Assembly (NCBI RefSeq): GCF_001510655.1 | Contig: NZ_LMVC01000004.1 | Span: 102,084-147,455 of the forward strand | Direction of reading: 5' to 3' | DNA: 45,372 nt | DNA from: Fictibacillus sp. FJAT-27399 | GTDB lineage: Bacteria; Bacillota; Bacilli; Bacillales; Fictibacillaceae | Part shown: one piece after another, positions 15,779 to 23,267 of the stretch | Layout: each line of letters opens with the position of its first letter | How positions within the stretch are numbered: position 1 is the stretch's first letter | The notes under the pieces: model-generated | What the model was told of the DNA's origin: nothing | Databases searched by the model: none | Seen by the model: the letters and a program-made list of their open reading frames with translations, nothing else | Position numbers and translations under genes: made by a program

Positions 15779-16067
15779 TGTAAAGAAGCTTCATTGATAA
15801 GTTGATTGGAGTGTAAGGTGCGAGACTCCTCGAAAATGAATTTCACATTTTCTTCGTGCGATATAACGCTGCCGAAGCCTTCCTTGTCCTGCGGGAGCAG
15901 CGGGACAGGTGAGACCCACAGGCGCATGCGCCGAGAAAGTAGGCGCTGGCGCCGGTAAGGCTCACCGCACGCCCCGCGAAAGTAGGCGTTTACGCCGGTA
16001 AAAGCGAGCATCCTGAAACGGAAATCAACCACTCCCAAAAGCAACAAGGCTTACGAAAACAGCCTTT
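15779..16067 (-). repeat. Dispersed TIR element, copy C
   Basis: It is homologous over its length to copy E in reverse orientation. The right end carries the second-type terminus: TTACGAAAACAGCCTTT ends at 16067. The matching outer 50 bases on the left are missing, so the copy is truncated there. It contains an extra module with GGCGCTGGCGCC and GGCGTTTACGCC. It lies between the divergent alpha-glucosidase and YvrJ-like genes. Confidence 0.8.
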
Positions 16068-16123
16068 GTAAAAGACGTGGCTGACGATCAGGCAAAGACA
16101 ACGAATGCATAATTAACAAGCTT
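16068..16123 (+). other. Short sequence with a possible gene tail
   Basis: Right after copy C, one plus-strand frame reads as a hydrophilic tail, DVADDQAKTTNA, to TAA at 16110-16112. A terminator follows. No start is present. It could be the end of a gene interrupted by copy C, or chance. Confidence 0.25.
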
Positions 16124-16168
16124 AAGGCTTTTGGGAAGCAGAACTTCCCAGAAGCCTTTTATTTTTTT
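16124..16168 (+). terminator. Terminator with no intact gene before it
   Basis: AAGGCTT (16124-16130) and GGGAAG pair with CTTCCC and AAGCCTT (16152-16158), followed by T-rich sequence. The only plus-strand sequence before it is copy C and a possible tail, which suggests that a gene was lost here. Confidence 0.75.
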
Positions 16169-16238
16169 ATTTACTAGGTCTTATGGCATGTTTTTAAAAA
16201 CGGTAGAATGTATGATGGTAAATTTTACTGTTCGGGTT

Positions 16239-16244
16239 TATACT
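16239..16244 (+). promoter_or_regulatory. -10 box of the SOS-type gene
   Basis: TATACT at 16239-16244 lies 7 bp before the LexA box, so LexA bound there would cover the transcription start. The -35 region (near 16216) is weak. Confidence 0.45.
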
Positions 16245-16251
16245 ATTTTTA

Positions 16252-16265
16252 CGAACAAACGTTCG
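16252..16265. promoter_or_regulatory. LexA (DinR) SOS box
   Basis: CGAAC-AAAC-GTTCG matches the Bacillus SOS consensus CGAACRNRYGTTYG at every position. It sits inside a longer perfect palindrome with 11-bp arms (16246-16256 and 16261-16271). It lies between a -10 box and the start codon of the small YvrJ-like gene. Confidence 0.85.
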
Positions 16266-16299
16266 TAAAAATATACAGTAAAAGTGAGGGAGATCTTGA

Positions 16300-16536
16300 A
16301 TGAATACAGCTAATGATTGGCTAGGGCTAGTAAATCTCCTTGGGAATGTGGGCTTTCCGGTTTTACTGGCTGGCTATTTGATGCTGCAGTTTGAAAAAAG
16401 GATACAAAGCTTGGAAGCTGTAATAAAAGATCTGCGGGATGAACTGGTTGATAAAGAGGAGCTTGAAAAAAAGCTGGAGCAATACGGTCAAAGTCTAAAA
16501 GAAAAAGAGGAACTGAAAAAATCGGATGTTTCATAA
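16300..16536 (+). CDS. YvrJ-like / holin-like small membrane protein under SOS control
   Basis: The 78-residue protein has one N-terminal membrane helix (about residues 8-28, with LLGNVGFPVLLAGYLMLQFE). A Lys/Glu-rich coiled-coil tail follows (residues 30-74, with DKEELEKKLEQYG). The GNVGFP motif and helix-plus-coil layout resemble YvrJ and the BhlA/UviB holin-like proteins. Those are linked to phage or bacteriocin release, and UviB is UV-inducible. Here it stands alone behind a perfect LexA box. A role in damage-induced membrane permeabilisation or growth control is inference. ATG 16300 follows GAGGGAG. ywdK follows 51 bp later with its own ribosome site, so read-through could make ywdK partly damage-responsive. 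Confidence 0.7.
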   Translation: MNTANDWLGLVNLLGNVGFPVLLAGYLMLQFEKRIQSLEAVIKDLRDELVDKEELEKKLEQYGQSLKEKEELKKSDVS

Positions 16537-16587
16537 CCTCCTTTACTTTCTGGTATGATAAAAGAAAACTAGAGGAGTGAATTGGAA

Positions 16588-16959
16588 ATGAAGCTGTTTT
16601 TAATCTTGGGTGCCGTGAATGCTGCACTGGCGGTCATGCTGGGAGCTTTCGGTGCCCATGGTCTGGAAGGAAAACTATCAGAGCGTATGATCGAAGTCTA
16701 TAAAACGGGTGTTCAGTATCATATGTATCACGCCATCGGACTCTTAATCGTCGGGCTTCTCGCGGGAAAACTGACAAACTCAGGAGCGCTGCATTGGTCA
16801 GGCTGGCTTATGTTCATTGGAATTATCCTGTTCTCCGGCAGCTTGTACGCATTAAGCACAACCGGTATTTCAAAGCTCGGCATCATCACCCCGTTTGGCG
16901 GAGTGGCATTTATTGCAGGCTGGGTGCTATTCATTATGGCAGCCGTAAAAGGGCTGTAA
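16588..16959 (+). CDS. ywdK: YwdK, DUF423 membrane protein
   Basis: The 123-residue integral membrane protein has four helices and the DUF423 hallmark GAFGAHGLEGKL (residues 19-30). A conserved HAIGL helix and a C-terminal TPFGGVAFIAGW follow. The function of the family is unknown. Its place just before gerQ matches B. subtilis. I choose ATG 16588, with AGAGGAG 10 bases upstream; the TTG at 16582 is closer but less usual. Confidence 0.88.
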   Translation: MKLFLILGAVNAALAVMLGAFGAHGLEGKLSERMIEVYKTGVQYHMYHAIGLLIVGLLAGKLTNSGALHWSGWLMFIGIILFSGSLYALSTTGISKLGIITPFGGVAFIAGWVLFIMAAVKGL

Positions 16960-16964
16960 AAAGA

Positions 16965-17157
16965 AAAGGCTGTTTTCGTAACCTTTGTTGCTCCTTGGGA
17001 GTGGCTGATTTCCGTTCCAGGTTGCTCGCTTTCCGCGTGTCTCACCCGTTCCGTTAGTCCTAGCCTCAGTCTTTCACCTTGCACTCCAATCAACTGATCA
17101 ATGAAGGTTTTTCACAAAAATTTTCCCAAAGCAACAATTTTTTAGAAAAGAGCCAAA
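16965..17157 (+). repeat. Dispersed TIR element, copy D (internally deleted)
   Basis: Both second-type ends are present: AAAGGCTGTTTTCGTAA at the left, and CAACAATTTTTTAGAAAAG then AGCC at the right. The middle is shortened to a total of about 193 bp. It fills the convergent gap between ywdK and gerQ. Confidence 0.8.
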
Positions 17158-17192
17158 GAAAAAGAGCTTTGCTTAGACAAAGCTCTTTTTGT
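17158..17192. terminator. Terminator of gerQ
   Basis: AAAGAGCTTTG (17161-17171) pairs perfectly with CAAAGCTCTTT (17178-17188). A-rich and T-rich flanks allow use in both directions. Confidence 0.88.
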
Positions 17193-17198
17193 ATTGGT

Positions 17199-17807
17199 TT
17201 ACCTCGGGCTGTAGGTTGACATCGGCTGACCTTGGGACTGTGATTGCCCTTGCCCCTGTCCAGGGCTCTGGCTCTGTCCCTGGGCCTGGCTCTGCTGTTG
17301 CTGCTGGCTTCCCTGGGAACCGCCAAAAGGATAGGTGTATTCGATTTCTTCATCAAACGTAACATAATTGACGAAGACCATTAGAAGGAGAAAGCGTTTT
17401 CCAGTTTGAGGATCACTCAGGATAATATGGTCACGGCCTGCAGCTTCGATAACTCCCCTGAATACTTTTGAATTCCACTTATCACTGCCTTCAAATGTTT
17501 GATAAACTGTCGCTACTTTTCCTTTGTTTAACCGCAGGATATTTTCAATATAAGATTGCTCAAGAGGCAGCTGTCCGGGTGCGGCAATATCAGTAGGGTG
17601 CTGTCCGTAGGCTGCGCCGAGCCCTTGAGGCGGCATCCCCATCTCTGGCATCATCCCAGGTCCTGTATAACCTCCCTGTCCTTGCTGTCCCTGCGGCATC
17701 TGGCCCATCTGACCCATTCCCATCTGGCCTGATTGAGGCATACTGCCATAGTAGGGCGGCATGCCTCCACCTGTTTGCTGGCCTTGTGTTTGCCTGTAAT
17801 TTGTCAT
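17199..17807 (-). CDS. gerQ: Spore coat protein GerQ
   Basis: The 202-residue coat protein is needed in Bacillus to hold the cortex-lytic enzyme CwlJ in the coat, and it is cross-linked by the Tgl transglutaminase. The N-terminal third is Gly/Met/Gln/Pro-rich. The conserved GerQ domain (about 75-160) has LPLEQSYIENILRLNKGK and DHIILSDPQTGKRFLL. The tail is extreme, with repeated Gln/Ser/Gly (QSQAQGQSQS). The many Gln and Lys fit its cross-linking role. The start is ATG 17807, with AAGGGGGATG upstream. It is expected to be made in the mother cell. No clear sigma-E promoter was found. Confidence 0.93.
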   Translation of the reverse strand: MTNYRQTQGQQTGGGMPPYYGSMPQSGQMGMGQMGQMPQGQQGQGGYTGPGMMPEMGMPPQGLGAAYGQHPTDIAAPGQLPLEQSYIENILRLNKGKVATVYQTFEGSDKWNSKVFRGVIEAAGRDHIILSDPQTGKRFLLLMVFVNYVTFDEEIEYTYPFGGSQGSQQQQQSQAQGQSQSPGQGQGQSQSQGQPMSTYSPR

Positions 17808-17935
17808 ACTTGCATCCCCCTTGTAAAAAGGTTTTTAAACACGCGGACCGGTATAAGTTCTATAACGTTTAATAGAATTTGAAGAAGCCCGGAAAACTAC
17901 ATTTCATCATATGTAAACATGCCGCCAGTTAGACC

Positions 17936-17991
17936 AAAAAAAGCTGGTTCTCATGTCACGCGTGTGCGCGGCATGAGAACCAGCTTTCATA
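17936..17991 (-). terminator. Terminator of hemQ
   Basis: A perfect 15-bp stem (17941-17955 with 17972-17986, AAGCTGGTTCTCATG) is followed on the minus strand by a T run. Confidence 0.93.
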
Positions 17992-18002
17992 AATTTCAAC
18001 AA

Positions 18003-18749
18003 TTATACGTGCAGAAATCCAGGTACGGCTTCTTTTATCAGTTGGTTACCGACATAGAAAGAACCGAATTCACCATAGCGTGCACTTACTTCATCGAATC
18101 TCATTTCATAGACGAGTTTTTTGAATTGAAGAACGTCATTGGCAAAGAGTGTAACTCCCCACTCCCAGTCATCGAATCCGACAGAACCGGTAATGATTTG
18201 TTTGACCTTGCCTGCATAGCTGCGGCCGATCATGCCGTGGCTGTACATCATCTTCTTGCGTTCTTCCATCGGCACCATGTACCAGTTGTCGTTTCCTTCA
18301 CGGCGCTTGTCCATTGGATAGAAGCAGACATATTTCCATTTCGGAAGTTCCGGCTTTAAGCGGCCTTGAATCATTGGGTCTGTTTCAGGATCTACATCGT
18401 TGGAAGGATTATAGTTGCTTAGCTCAACAACAGATACATAGGAATAAGCAGGGATCGTATATTGAGCAAATGCTGTTTTGTTGAACGCATTTTCGATTTC
18501 ATTGAGATCTTCCATTGTAGGGCGCAGCAGCATCAGCATGAAATCTGCTTTTTGGCCAACGATCGAATAAAGGGCATGGCTGCCTTCTTTGCGGGCCTCG
18601 GCCCCTTCCCATTTTTCCAAAAACGTCATAAATTCTTTGATCGCAGCTTCGCGTTCATTACTTGAAATCGCTTTCCAGGATACCCAATCCATCTTGCGGA
18701 AATCATGGAGGCAGTACCAGCCTTCCAGGGTTTGTGCAGCTTCACTCAT
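18003..18749 (-). CDS. hemQ: Coproheme decarboxylase HemQ
   Basis: The 248-residue cytoplasmic enzyme performs the last step of the coproporphyrin-dependent heme pathway of Gram-positive bacteria. It oxidatively decarboxylates two propionates of coproheme to vinyl groups. The catalytic Tyr is Tyr144 in [10 protein letters not shown], and the proximal heme ligand is His171 in [16 protein letters not shown]. The C-terminal [12 protein letters not shown] segment is typical. Length matches the family. It is divergent from no gene and follows spo0M on the same strand, with a terminator between them. The start is ATG 18749, with AAGGAGTGA upstream. Confidence 0.95.
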   Translation of the reverse strand: MSEAAQTLEGWYCLHDFRKMDWVSWKAISSNEREAAIKEFMTFLEKWEGAEARKEGSHALYSIVGQKADFMLMLLRPTMEDLNEIENAFNKTAFAQYTIPAYSYVSVVELSNYNPSNDVDPETDPMIQGRLKPELPKWKYVCFYPMDKRREGNDNWYMVPMEERKKMMYSHGMIGRSYAGKVKQIITGSVGFDDWEWGVTLFANDVLQFKKLVYEMRFDEVSARYGEFGSFYVGNQLIKEAVPGFLHV

Positions 18750-18819
18750 GTATAGTCACTCCTTGGAATATAATGATAATTTCACTCTTATCCAATATAC
18801 CACATCCGCTTGAATAAAA

Positions 18820-18853
18820 AAAAATCCCCGCTGTTCGGGACAGACAGGGAGAG
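18820..18853 (-). terminator. Terminator of spo0M
   Basis: On the minus strand, CTCCCTGTCTG pairs imperfectly with CAGCGGGG around TCCCGAA, followed by a long T run. Confidence 0.7.
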
Positions 18854-18866
18854 CATTAAGTAGAGA

Positions 18867-19649
18867 TCACGCAAAACGCTGAATGGCAGCGGTGATTTTA
18901 CTGCTAAGAATAGATGTGTCCTGAAGCTCTCTTTCTGTAAAGGCCAGCCGGACATGCTTTTCATCCATATCCATCACTTCCTCAAGCATGCCGAACAGCC
19001 CTCTTGCTTTTTTATCTATTTCCAATATGATCTCCAAGGAACTGCCGTCACTCAGGAATACCGCTTCAAGTTCATCCAGTTTACCCCTGAACATGCCGGT
19101 TGGCACATATTCAAATTCCTGAATAAACGGCAGGCGGCCGCTTATATAGCGTGAAGCAGCTTCACAAGTCGTTTGACGCAGCACAAAGTCCAGTCCTTCA
19201 ATTGCTTCCATCGCTCTTCTGACAAGAGGCCCTGGATTTACGGTAATGTAATCTTTGTCTGACGGGTCAACTGCATTTTTAATATCAGCCCCGGTCTTCA
19301 GCCACACCGGTGTATGTCCGATGCTCAGCGGAACATCAAAGGGAATACGAAACGAGAAAGGAATCTTTTTCATTTCCCCGGGCTGTATGATTAAGGAATC
19401 AGATACACGGTGGCGGGCTACAGCTGATTGTTCCCTGTATTTCTTATCATCGGATTCTCTTATGTATTCGGTCATCAGGAAAATCGAAATCGAGTCGATC
19501 GGCTGTGCTGCTTTTCCGCCAGTAATCTGCACGGTGCCGCTTACTTCCTCTCCGGGAATGAACCTGTTTTTGGTTAAAATCGTATCAATGGTCGCTCCTC
19601 CTATTCCAACACTGGCCAGCATTTTGTTCATAAAAGACATATTGGACAT
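18867..19649 (-). CDS. spo0M: Sporulation-control protein Spo0M
   Basis: The 260-residue cytoplasmic protein has an arrestin-like N-terminal domain (about residues 1-135, with FIPGEEVSGTVQITGG and FSFRIPFDVPLSIGHTPVWL). A C-terminal domain follows that is seen in the Spo0M family. It influences early sporulation and cell shape in B. subtilis; the mechanism is not settled. The start is ATG 19649, with AAGGAGGATG upstream. A close match to a sigma-H promoter (19696-19723) fits the known sigma-H control of spo0M. It is transcribed away from pta. Confidence 0.92.
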   Translation of the reverse strand: MSNMSFMNKMLASVGIGGATIDTILTKNRFIPGEEVSGTVQITGGKAAQPIDSISIFLMTEYIRESDDKKYREQSAVARHRVSDSLIIQPGEMKKIPFSFRIPFDVPLSIGHTPVWLKTGADIKNAVDPSDKDYITVNPGPLVRRAMEAIEGLDFVLRQTTCEAASRYISGRLPFIQEFEYVPTGMFRGKLDELEAVFLSDGSSLEIILEIDKKARGLFGMLEEVMDMDEKHVRLAFTERELQDTSILSSKITAAIQRFA

Positions 19650-19695
19650 CCTCCTTGAAATTGATAATAAGATATACGTATTGTCTTTTAAAAAG

Positions 19696-19723
19696 ATTCA
19701 AACAGATTACATAATTATCCTTT
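19696..19723 (-). promoter_or_regulatory. Sigma-H-type promoter of spo0M
   Basis: On the minus strand, AAAGGATAA (19715-19723) is a perfect sigma-H -35 (RNAGGAWWW). A 12-bp spacer leads to TTTGAAT (19696-19702), which misses the RNNGAAT consensus at one base. Confidence 0.7.
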
Positions 19724-19761
19724 TTATATTTTCCATTTTTCTAAAAATAACAACTTCTTGG

Positions 19762-19775
19762 CACAGGCGCTTTCA
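19762..19775. promoter_or_regulatory. Possible catabolite-responsive element (cre) for pta
   Basis: Read on the minus strand, TGAAAGCGCCTGTG keeps the left half and centre of the CcpA site consensus but departs from it on the right. It lies 77 bp before the pta start. CcpA activates pta in B. subtilis. Confidence 0.4.
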
Positions 19776-19851
19776 ATTCAGGGAATAGGTTTAAAACAGG
19801 CGCAAAAAAGAGTACCCTAGTATGGAATGAACCCGAAGAGGAGGATCTCGC

Positions 19852-20823
19852 ATGAGCGATTTATTTAAAGATTTAACAGAAAAAGTGCAACAGCAGAATC
19901 CCAAGATTGTGTTCCCCGAAGGCACCGACGAACGCATTCTTACTGCAGCAGCCAGATTGGCTGAAGAAAACGTCCTTAAACCGATTTTGGTTGGAAATAA
20001 AGAAGAGATCACTTCAAGAGCAAAGGAAATTGGAGTCAGCCTTGGCGACATCGAGTTAATCGATCCTAAGCATTATCCTGAATTCGACAGCCTTGTTGCT
20101 TCTTTCGTAGAACGCCGCAAAGGCAAAGCTACAGAAGAACAGGCACGCCAAATTCTTTTGGATGAAAACTACTTCGGCACCATGCTGGTCTATACAGGAA
20201 AAGCCCATGGACTTGTGAGCGGAGCTGCTCATTCCACAGCTGATACTGTTCGCCCTGCCCTGCAGATCATCAAAACACAGGAAGGTATTAAAAAGACATC
20301 CGGCGCTTTTATCATGGTAAAAGACGAAGAAAAATATGTTTTTGCTGATTGTGCCATCAATATCGCACCATCTAGCGCTGACCTTGCTGAGTCTGCATTA
20401 GTGAGCGCACATACAGCAAGAGTTTTCGGCATTGACCCAAAAGTGGCGCTTTTAAGCTTTTCAACAAAAGGATCAGCTAAATCAGCTGAAACTGAAAAAG
20501 TAGTAGACGCGACTGAGCTTTTGAGCGGAATGAACCCTGATTTCCCTTTTGACGGTGAACTTCAGTTCGATGCAGCGTTTGTTTCATCGGTTGCACAGAA
20601 AAAAGCACCAAATTCTCCTTTGAAAGGTGAAGCGAACGTCTTTATCTTCCCAGGCCTTGAAACAGGAAATATCGGATACAAGATGGTTCAGCGCCTCGGC
20701 GGCTATGAAGCGATCGGACCGATCCTGCAAGGTCTTAACATGCCGGTGAACGATCTTTCCCGCGGATGCAACGAGGAAGATGTTTACAAGCTTGCCCTCA
20801 TTACGGCCATGCAGGCGCTATAA
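19852..20823 (+). CDS. pta: Phosphate acetyltransferase
   Basis: The 323-residue cytoplasmic enzyme makes acetyl-phosphate and CoA from acetyl-CoA and phosphate, the first step of overflow acetate formation. The short Gram-positive form is recognised by PKIVFPEGTDERIL (~14-27), GLVSGAAHSTADTVRPAL (~121-138), the Ser/Arg active-site region ESALVSAHTARVFGI, and NVFIFPGLETGNIGYK near the C-terminus. The start is ATG 19852, with GAGGAGGA upstream. It converges on lipL, as in B. subtilis. A possible cre site upstream suggests control by CcpA. Confidence 0.96.
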   Translation: MSDLFKDLTEKVQQQNPKIVFPEGTDERILTAAARLAEENVLKPILVGNKEEITSRAKEIGVSLGDIELIDPKHYPEFDSLVASFVERRKGKATEEQARQILLDENYFGTMLVYTGKAHGLVSGAAHSTADTVRPALQIIKTQEGIKKTSGAFIMVKDEEKYVFADCAINIAPSSADLAESALVSAHTARVFGIDPKVALLSFSTKGSAKSAETEKVVDATELLSGMNPDFPFDGELQFDAAFVSSVAQKKAPNSPLKGEANVFIFPGLETGNIGYKMVQRLGGYEAIGPILQGLNMPVNDLSRGCNEEDVYKLALITAMQAL

Positions 20824-20855
20824 AAGAAAAGCGTAAGCGCCCTGCTGTATGGAAA

Positions 20856-20892
20856 AAAGCACTGAGAGATTAAATCTCCAGTGCTTTTTCAT
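20856..20892. terminator. Bidirectional terminator between pta and lipL
   Basis: AAGCACTG and GAGA pair with TCTC and CAGTGCTT, with A and T runs outside. The lipL stop codon lies inside the hairpin. Confidence 0.85.
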
Positions 20893-21703
20893 TTCGTTCC
20901 CATACCCGCTGATAGTTGTAATCGTGTAATTGAATCTCACTTACGGACAGAGGGGATGAAACGAGGTGGCTGCTTTCTTCTTTTAATACAAAGAGGAGTC
21001 TAGTCATCAAATCGCTGACAGACAGCTCTGTTCCGGTCAACTCTGACAGTGAGGCCATCACGTCTGGCCGTATTTCGGGATAGCTGAATTTCGTGTGTTC
21101 TCCCTGAAGACCATGACGGTAAAACTCCCGGATTGCTTCTGCTCTCCCGGAACCGCTCCCGTTGACACATAAGTAGATCTGCACGGCCGCCCCATTGCGG
21201 ATCCGCCGCTGTGAGATGCCTGCAAACTTCTTTCCATCCACGCTTAAATCATAGCTTCCCGGACAATACGAGCCGGTGATCTCTCTTGCTTCGAAATCAA
21301 CACCATACGGGCTCAGCATTTTTTGGATGAGTTCGACCATCGTGTCATATCCCTTGTTGATCTCGATACTGCTGTCCTTTTCGGGAAGGATGATGGAAAT
21401 ATTCAATACGCCTTCATCAAGCACCACAGCAAGACCGCCCGAATTGCGGACGATCACCCGGTATCCCCTTGATTTTAAATACTGTATGCCTTCGTTCAGA
21501 TGCGGAAGACGTGTATCCTGGATGCCGAGGACAATGGTGTCATGATGCACCCAAGTACGGACGGTAGGAGAAGACTCTCCAGCTCCAATCGATGTGCAGA
21601 GCGTATCATCCATTGCAAAAGACTGCAGGGCATCAAAAGACGGACCGAGGCTTGACTGGTCGATGATGCGCCATTTTGGCTGAAATAACAATGAAGCGTT
21701 CAT
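20870..21703 (-). CDS. lipL: Octanoyl-[GcvH]:protein N-octanoyltransferase LipL
   Basis: The 277-residue cytoplasmic enzyme moves octanoyl or lipoyl groups from GcvH to the E2 subunits of 2-oxoacid dehydrogenases, part of the Bacillus lipoate relay. The conserved [18 protein letters not shown] motif lies at 86-103. The catalytic Cys is Cys147 in [11 protein letters not shown], and [11 protein letters not shown] follows with the conserved Lys. The start is ATG 21703, one base after the stop of the upstream methyltransferase; a GTG 9 bases earlier with a closer GGAG is an alternative. The longer frame to 21763 overlaps the methyltransferase and is not favoured. Confidence 0.92.
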   Translation of the reverse strand: MNASLLFQPKWRIIDQSSLGPSFDALQSFAMDDTLCTSIGAGESSPTVRTWVHHDTIVLGIQDTRLPHLNEGIQYLKSRGYRVIVRNSGGLAVVLDEGVLNISIILPEKDSSIEINKGYDTMVELIQKMLSPYGVDFEAREITGSYCPGSYDLSVDGKKFAGISQRRIRNGAAVQIYLCVNGSGSGRAEAIREFYRHGLQGEHTKFSYPEIRPDVMASLSELTGTELSVSDLMTRLLFVLKEESSHLVSSPLSVSEIQLHDYNYQRVWERNEKALEI

Positions 21704-21704
21704 A

Positions 21705-22508
21705 CTAATCACGCTTCTCCGCTTCAATGATGAAGGATTTAGGAATACCCTGGTCAAAATCACCAGGATGCGGCTCTTCTTTCAGCCCTGTAATAAACAG
21801 GCCGGACGCTCCGATCGCAGTAATGATTTCACCAAGTGTCCACTTGCGGATGGATACTTGAAATGGCTTTCTTTCCTCTTCCGTCGCATATTGGAGCTCA
21901 GGAAGAAACTTGGAATACGATACATCCACCGTTTCCAGAGCCGTACTGAAATAGTCTCCGCTCACCTTGTGTTTTCTGGCAGACTGGCTTTTTCCCTGTG
22001 AGGCAATCAGCTTGGTTGAGATCGGATGGAAATCTTGCAGGACGAACCTTCCACCCTGTTTAAGCAAGCGGTATACCGACGTAAAGAAAGGCACCAGTTC
22101 TGTAAAATAATGAAGAATTCCGTTCTCTGTAAAAACAAGATCATATTCTCCTGAAAGTTCTTCCTCCGGCAGCTCAAGAACATCGCTCTTGATATAGCGA
22201 AGCGGGACGCCGGCCGCACGGGCAAGCTCTTTAGCGTAGCGTTCGTTCGGTTCCGAAAGGTCGATGACGGTTGCTTCTGCACCAAGCAGTGCCAAAGCAA
22301 CCGCTTTGCTGCCATGGGATCCAAGAAGATTGCAGACTTTTTTTCCTTTCACATCGCCTATATAGGTTTCAAGCGGACTCAGCCGCTTTACCGGGTCTTT
22401 TTTTATTTTAGCAGCGGCTTTCGCCGGCTCGCCAAATCGATGGGTCCAGGCTTCGTAAGACTTTTCATTCCAAGCCTGACTGTTCTGGTTTTGTTGTGTG
22501 TGATCCAC
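21705..22508 (-). CDS. Class I SAM-dependent methyltransferase
   Basis: The 267-residue cytoplasmic protein has a Rossmann-type methyltransferase core. Motif I is [20 protein letters not shown] (near 58), with an unusual GSHGSK in place of the common GxGxG. Acidic motif II is VIDLSEPN, motif III is [10 protein letters not shown], motif IV is [14 protein letters not shown], and the post-motif is [17 protein letters not shown]. The last third is a family-specific cap. The substrate is unknown. The start is GTG 22508, with AGGAGGTTGACTC upstream. It abuts lipL closely enough for translational coupling, so the two are probably one operon. Confidence 0.85.
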   Translation of the reverse strand: MDHTQQNQNSQAWNEKSYEAWTHRFGEPAKAAAKIKKDPVKRLSPLETYIGDVKGKKVCNLLGSHGSKAVALALLGAEATVIDLSEPNERYAKELARAAGVPLRYIKSDVLELPEEELSGEYDLVFTENGILHYFTELVPFFTSVYRLLKQGGRFVLQDFHPISTKLIASQGKSQSARKHKVSGDYFSTALETVDVSYSKFLPELQYATEEERKPFQVSIRKWTLGEIITAIGASGLFITGLKEEPHPGDFDQGIPKSFIIEAEKRD

Positions 22509-22661
22509 GAGTCAACCTCCTGCTTCTATCATTCTTTACTAGTATAACGCAACAGGCCGCAGAGCTTCCATGCCGGAAAAATAATTGCAACTTTTTGGAA
22601 TGTATTTACGTAAGCATAGGTATAGTGAATGGAAGAGAAAAGGACAAAAGGAGGAGATCTG

Positions 22662-22988
22662 TTGAATAAGAAGAACCTATCCAGGACGTTAAAGTGGGTT
22701 TCAGGAGGATTTGAAGCGCTCCTGGGCATTCCTTTTGTAGGAGGAACCATCGTGGTTTCCTTTCTGTGGACCCCGCTTGCTATTGCGCTTGCCCTCCATA
22801 TTGCTACTCTCGTCTTTTCAGCGAAAGAAGGGACAGCAAGGCACGGAAGCATTCTCGGCATCGTGACTTCCTGCATCGCATGGATCCCGTTTGTCGGCAT
22901 GATCATGCATATTATTTCTGCCATTTTATTATTGGTCGACGCCTACCGGCAGGAGGACAAAGACAGCCAGGTCGTTGATACGCAATAA
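22662..22988 (+). CDS. Small multi-pass membrane protein, function unknown
   Basis: The 108-residue protein has three predicted membrane segments (about residues 12-33, 36-56 and 65-92). It has a Gly-rich pattern, GGFEALLGIPFVGG, and a soluble acidic tail, EDKDSQVVDTQ. A second GI(V)...PFVG motif near residue 75 suggests an internal repeat of a short hydrophobic unit. I do not recognise a named family. The TTG at 22662 is chosen because GGAGGAG lies 6 bases upstream; the frame from 22629 lacks a ribosome site. It is divergent from the methyltransferase-lipL operon and has its own terminator. Confidence 0.7.
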   Translation: MNKKNLSRTLKWVSGGFEALLGIPFVGGTIVVSFLWTPLAIALALHIATLVFSAKEGTARHGSILGIVTSCIAWIPFVGMIMHIISAILLLVDAYRQEDKDSQVVDTQ

Positions 22989-23026
22989 AAAGAGAGGAGC
23001 GCCCCATGGGTCTCCTTTCTTTTTTT
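22989..23026 (+). terminator. Terminator of the small membrane protein gene
   Basis: AGGAG (22995-22999) pairs with CTCCT (23012-23016), with a CCCATGGG palindrome in the loop, followed by a T run. Confidence 0.75.
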
Positions 23027-23267
23027 GATAGCACAAGAAAAAGAAAGCATGGCTGCGAAAGAAGATATACAGCTGTCGAAAACCGCTTTTTTTGTTTGTT
23101 GTTTCATGATTCAAAACCGCGTAAAATAGGGTATACTTCACAATGAAAATAATCATACAGCAAATAGGACAATCCTTCTGGCGAACACAAGCATGAGAAG
23201 GGATTTTCTTTTTTTAGCAGAACTATAAACATAAACTAATTGCGGCTGAAGGAGCATTTATTACGAT

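Noticed and set aside
15673-16047. A 124-residue protein covering repeat copy C
   Set aside because: Most of it is the repeat element, which has open frames by composition in several copies. Only the short tail next to the glucosidase is kept as a possible remnant.
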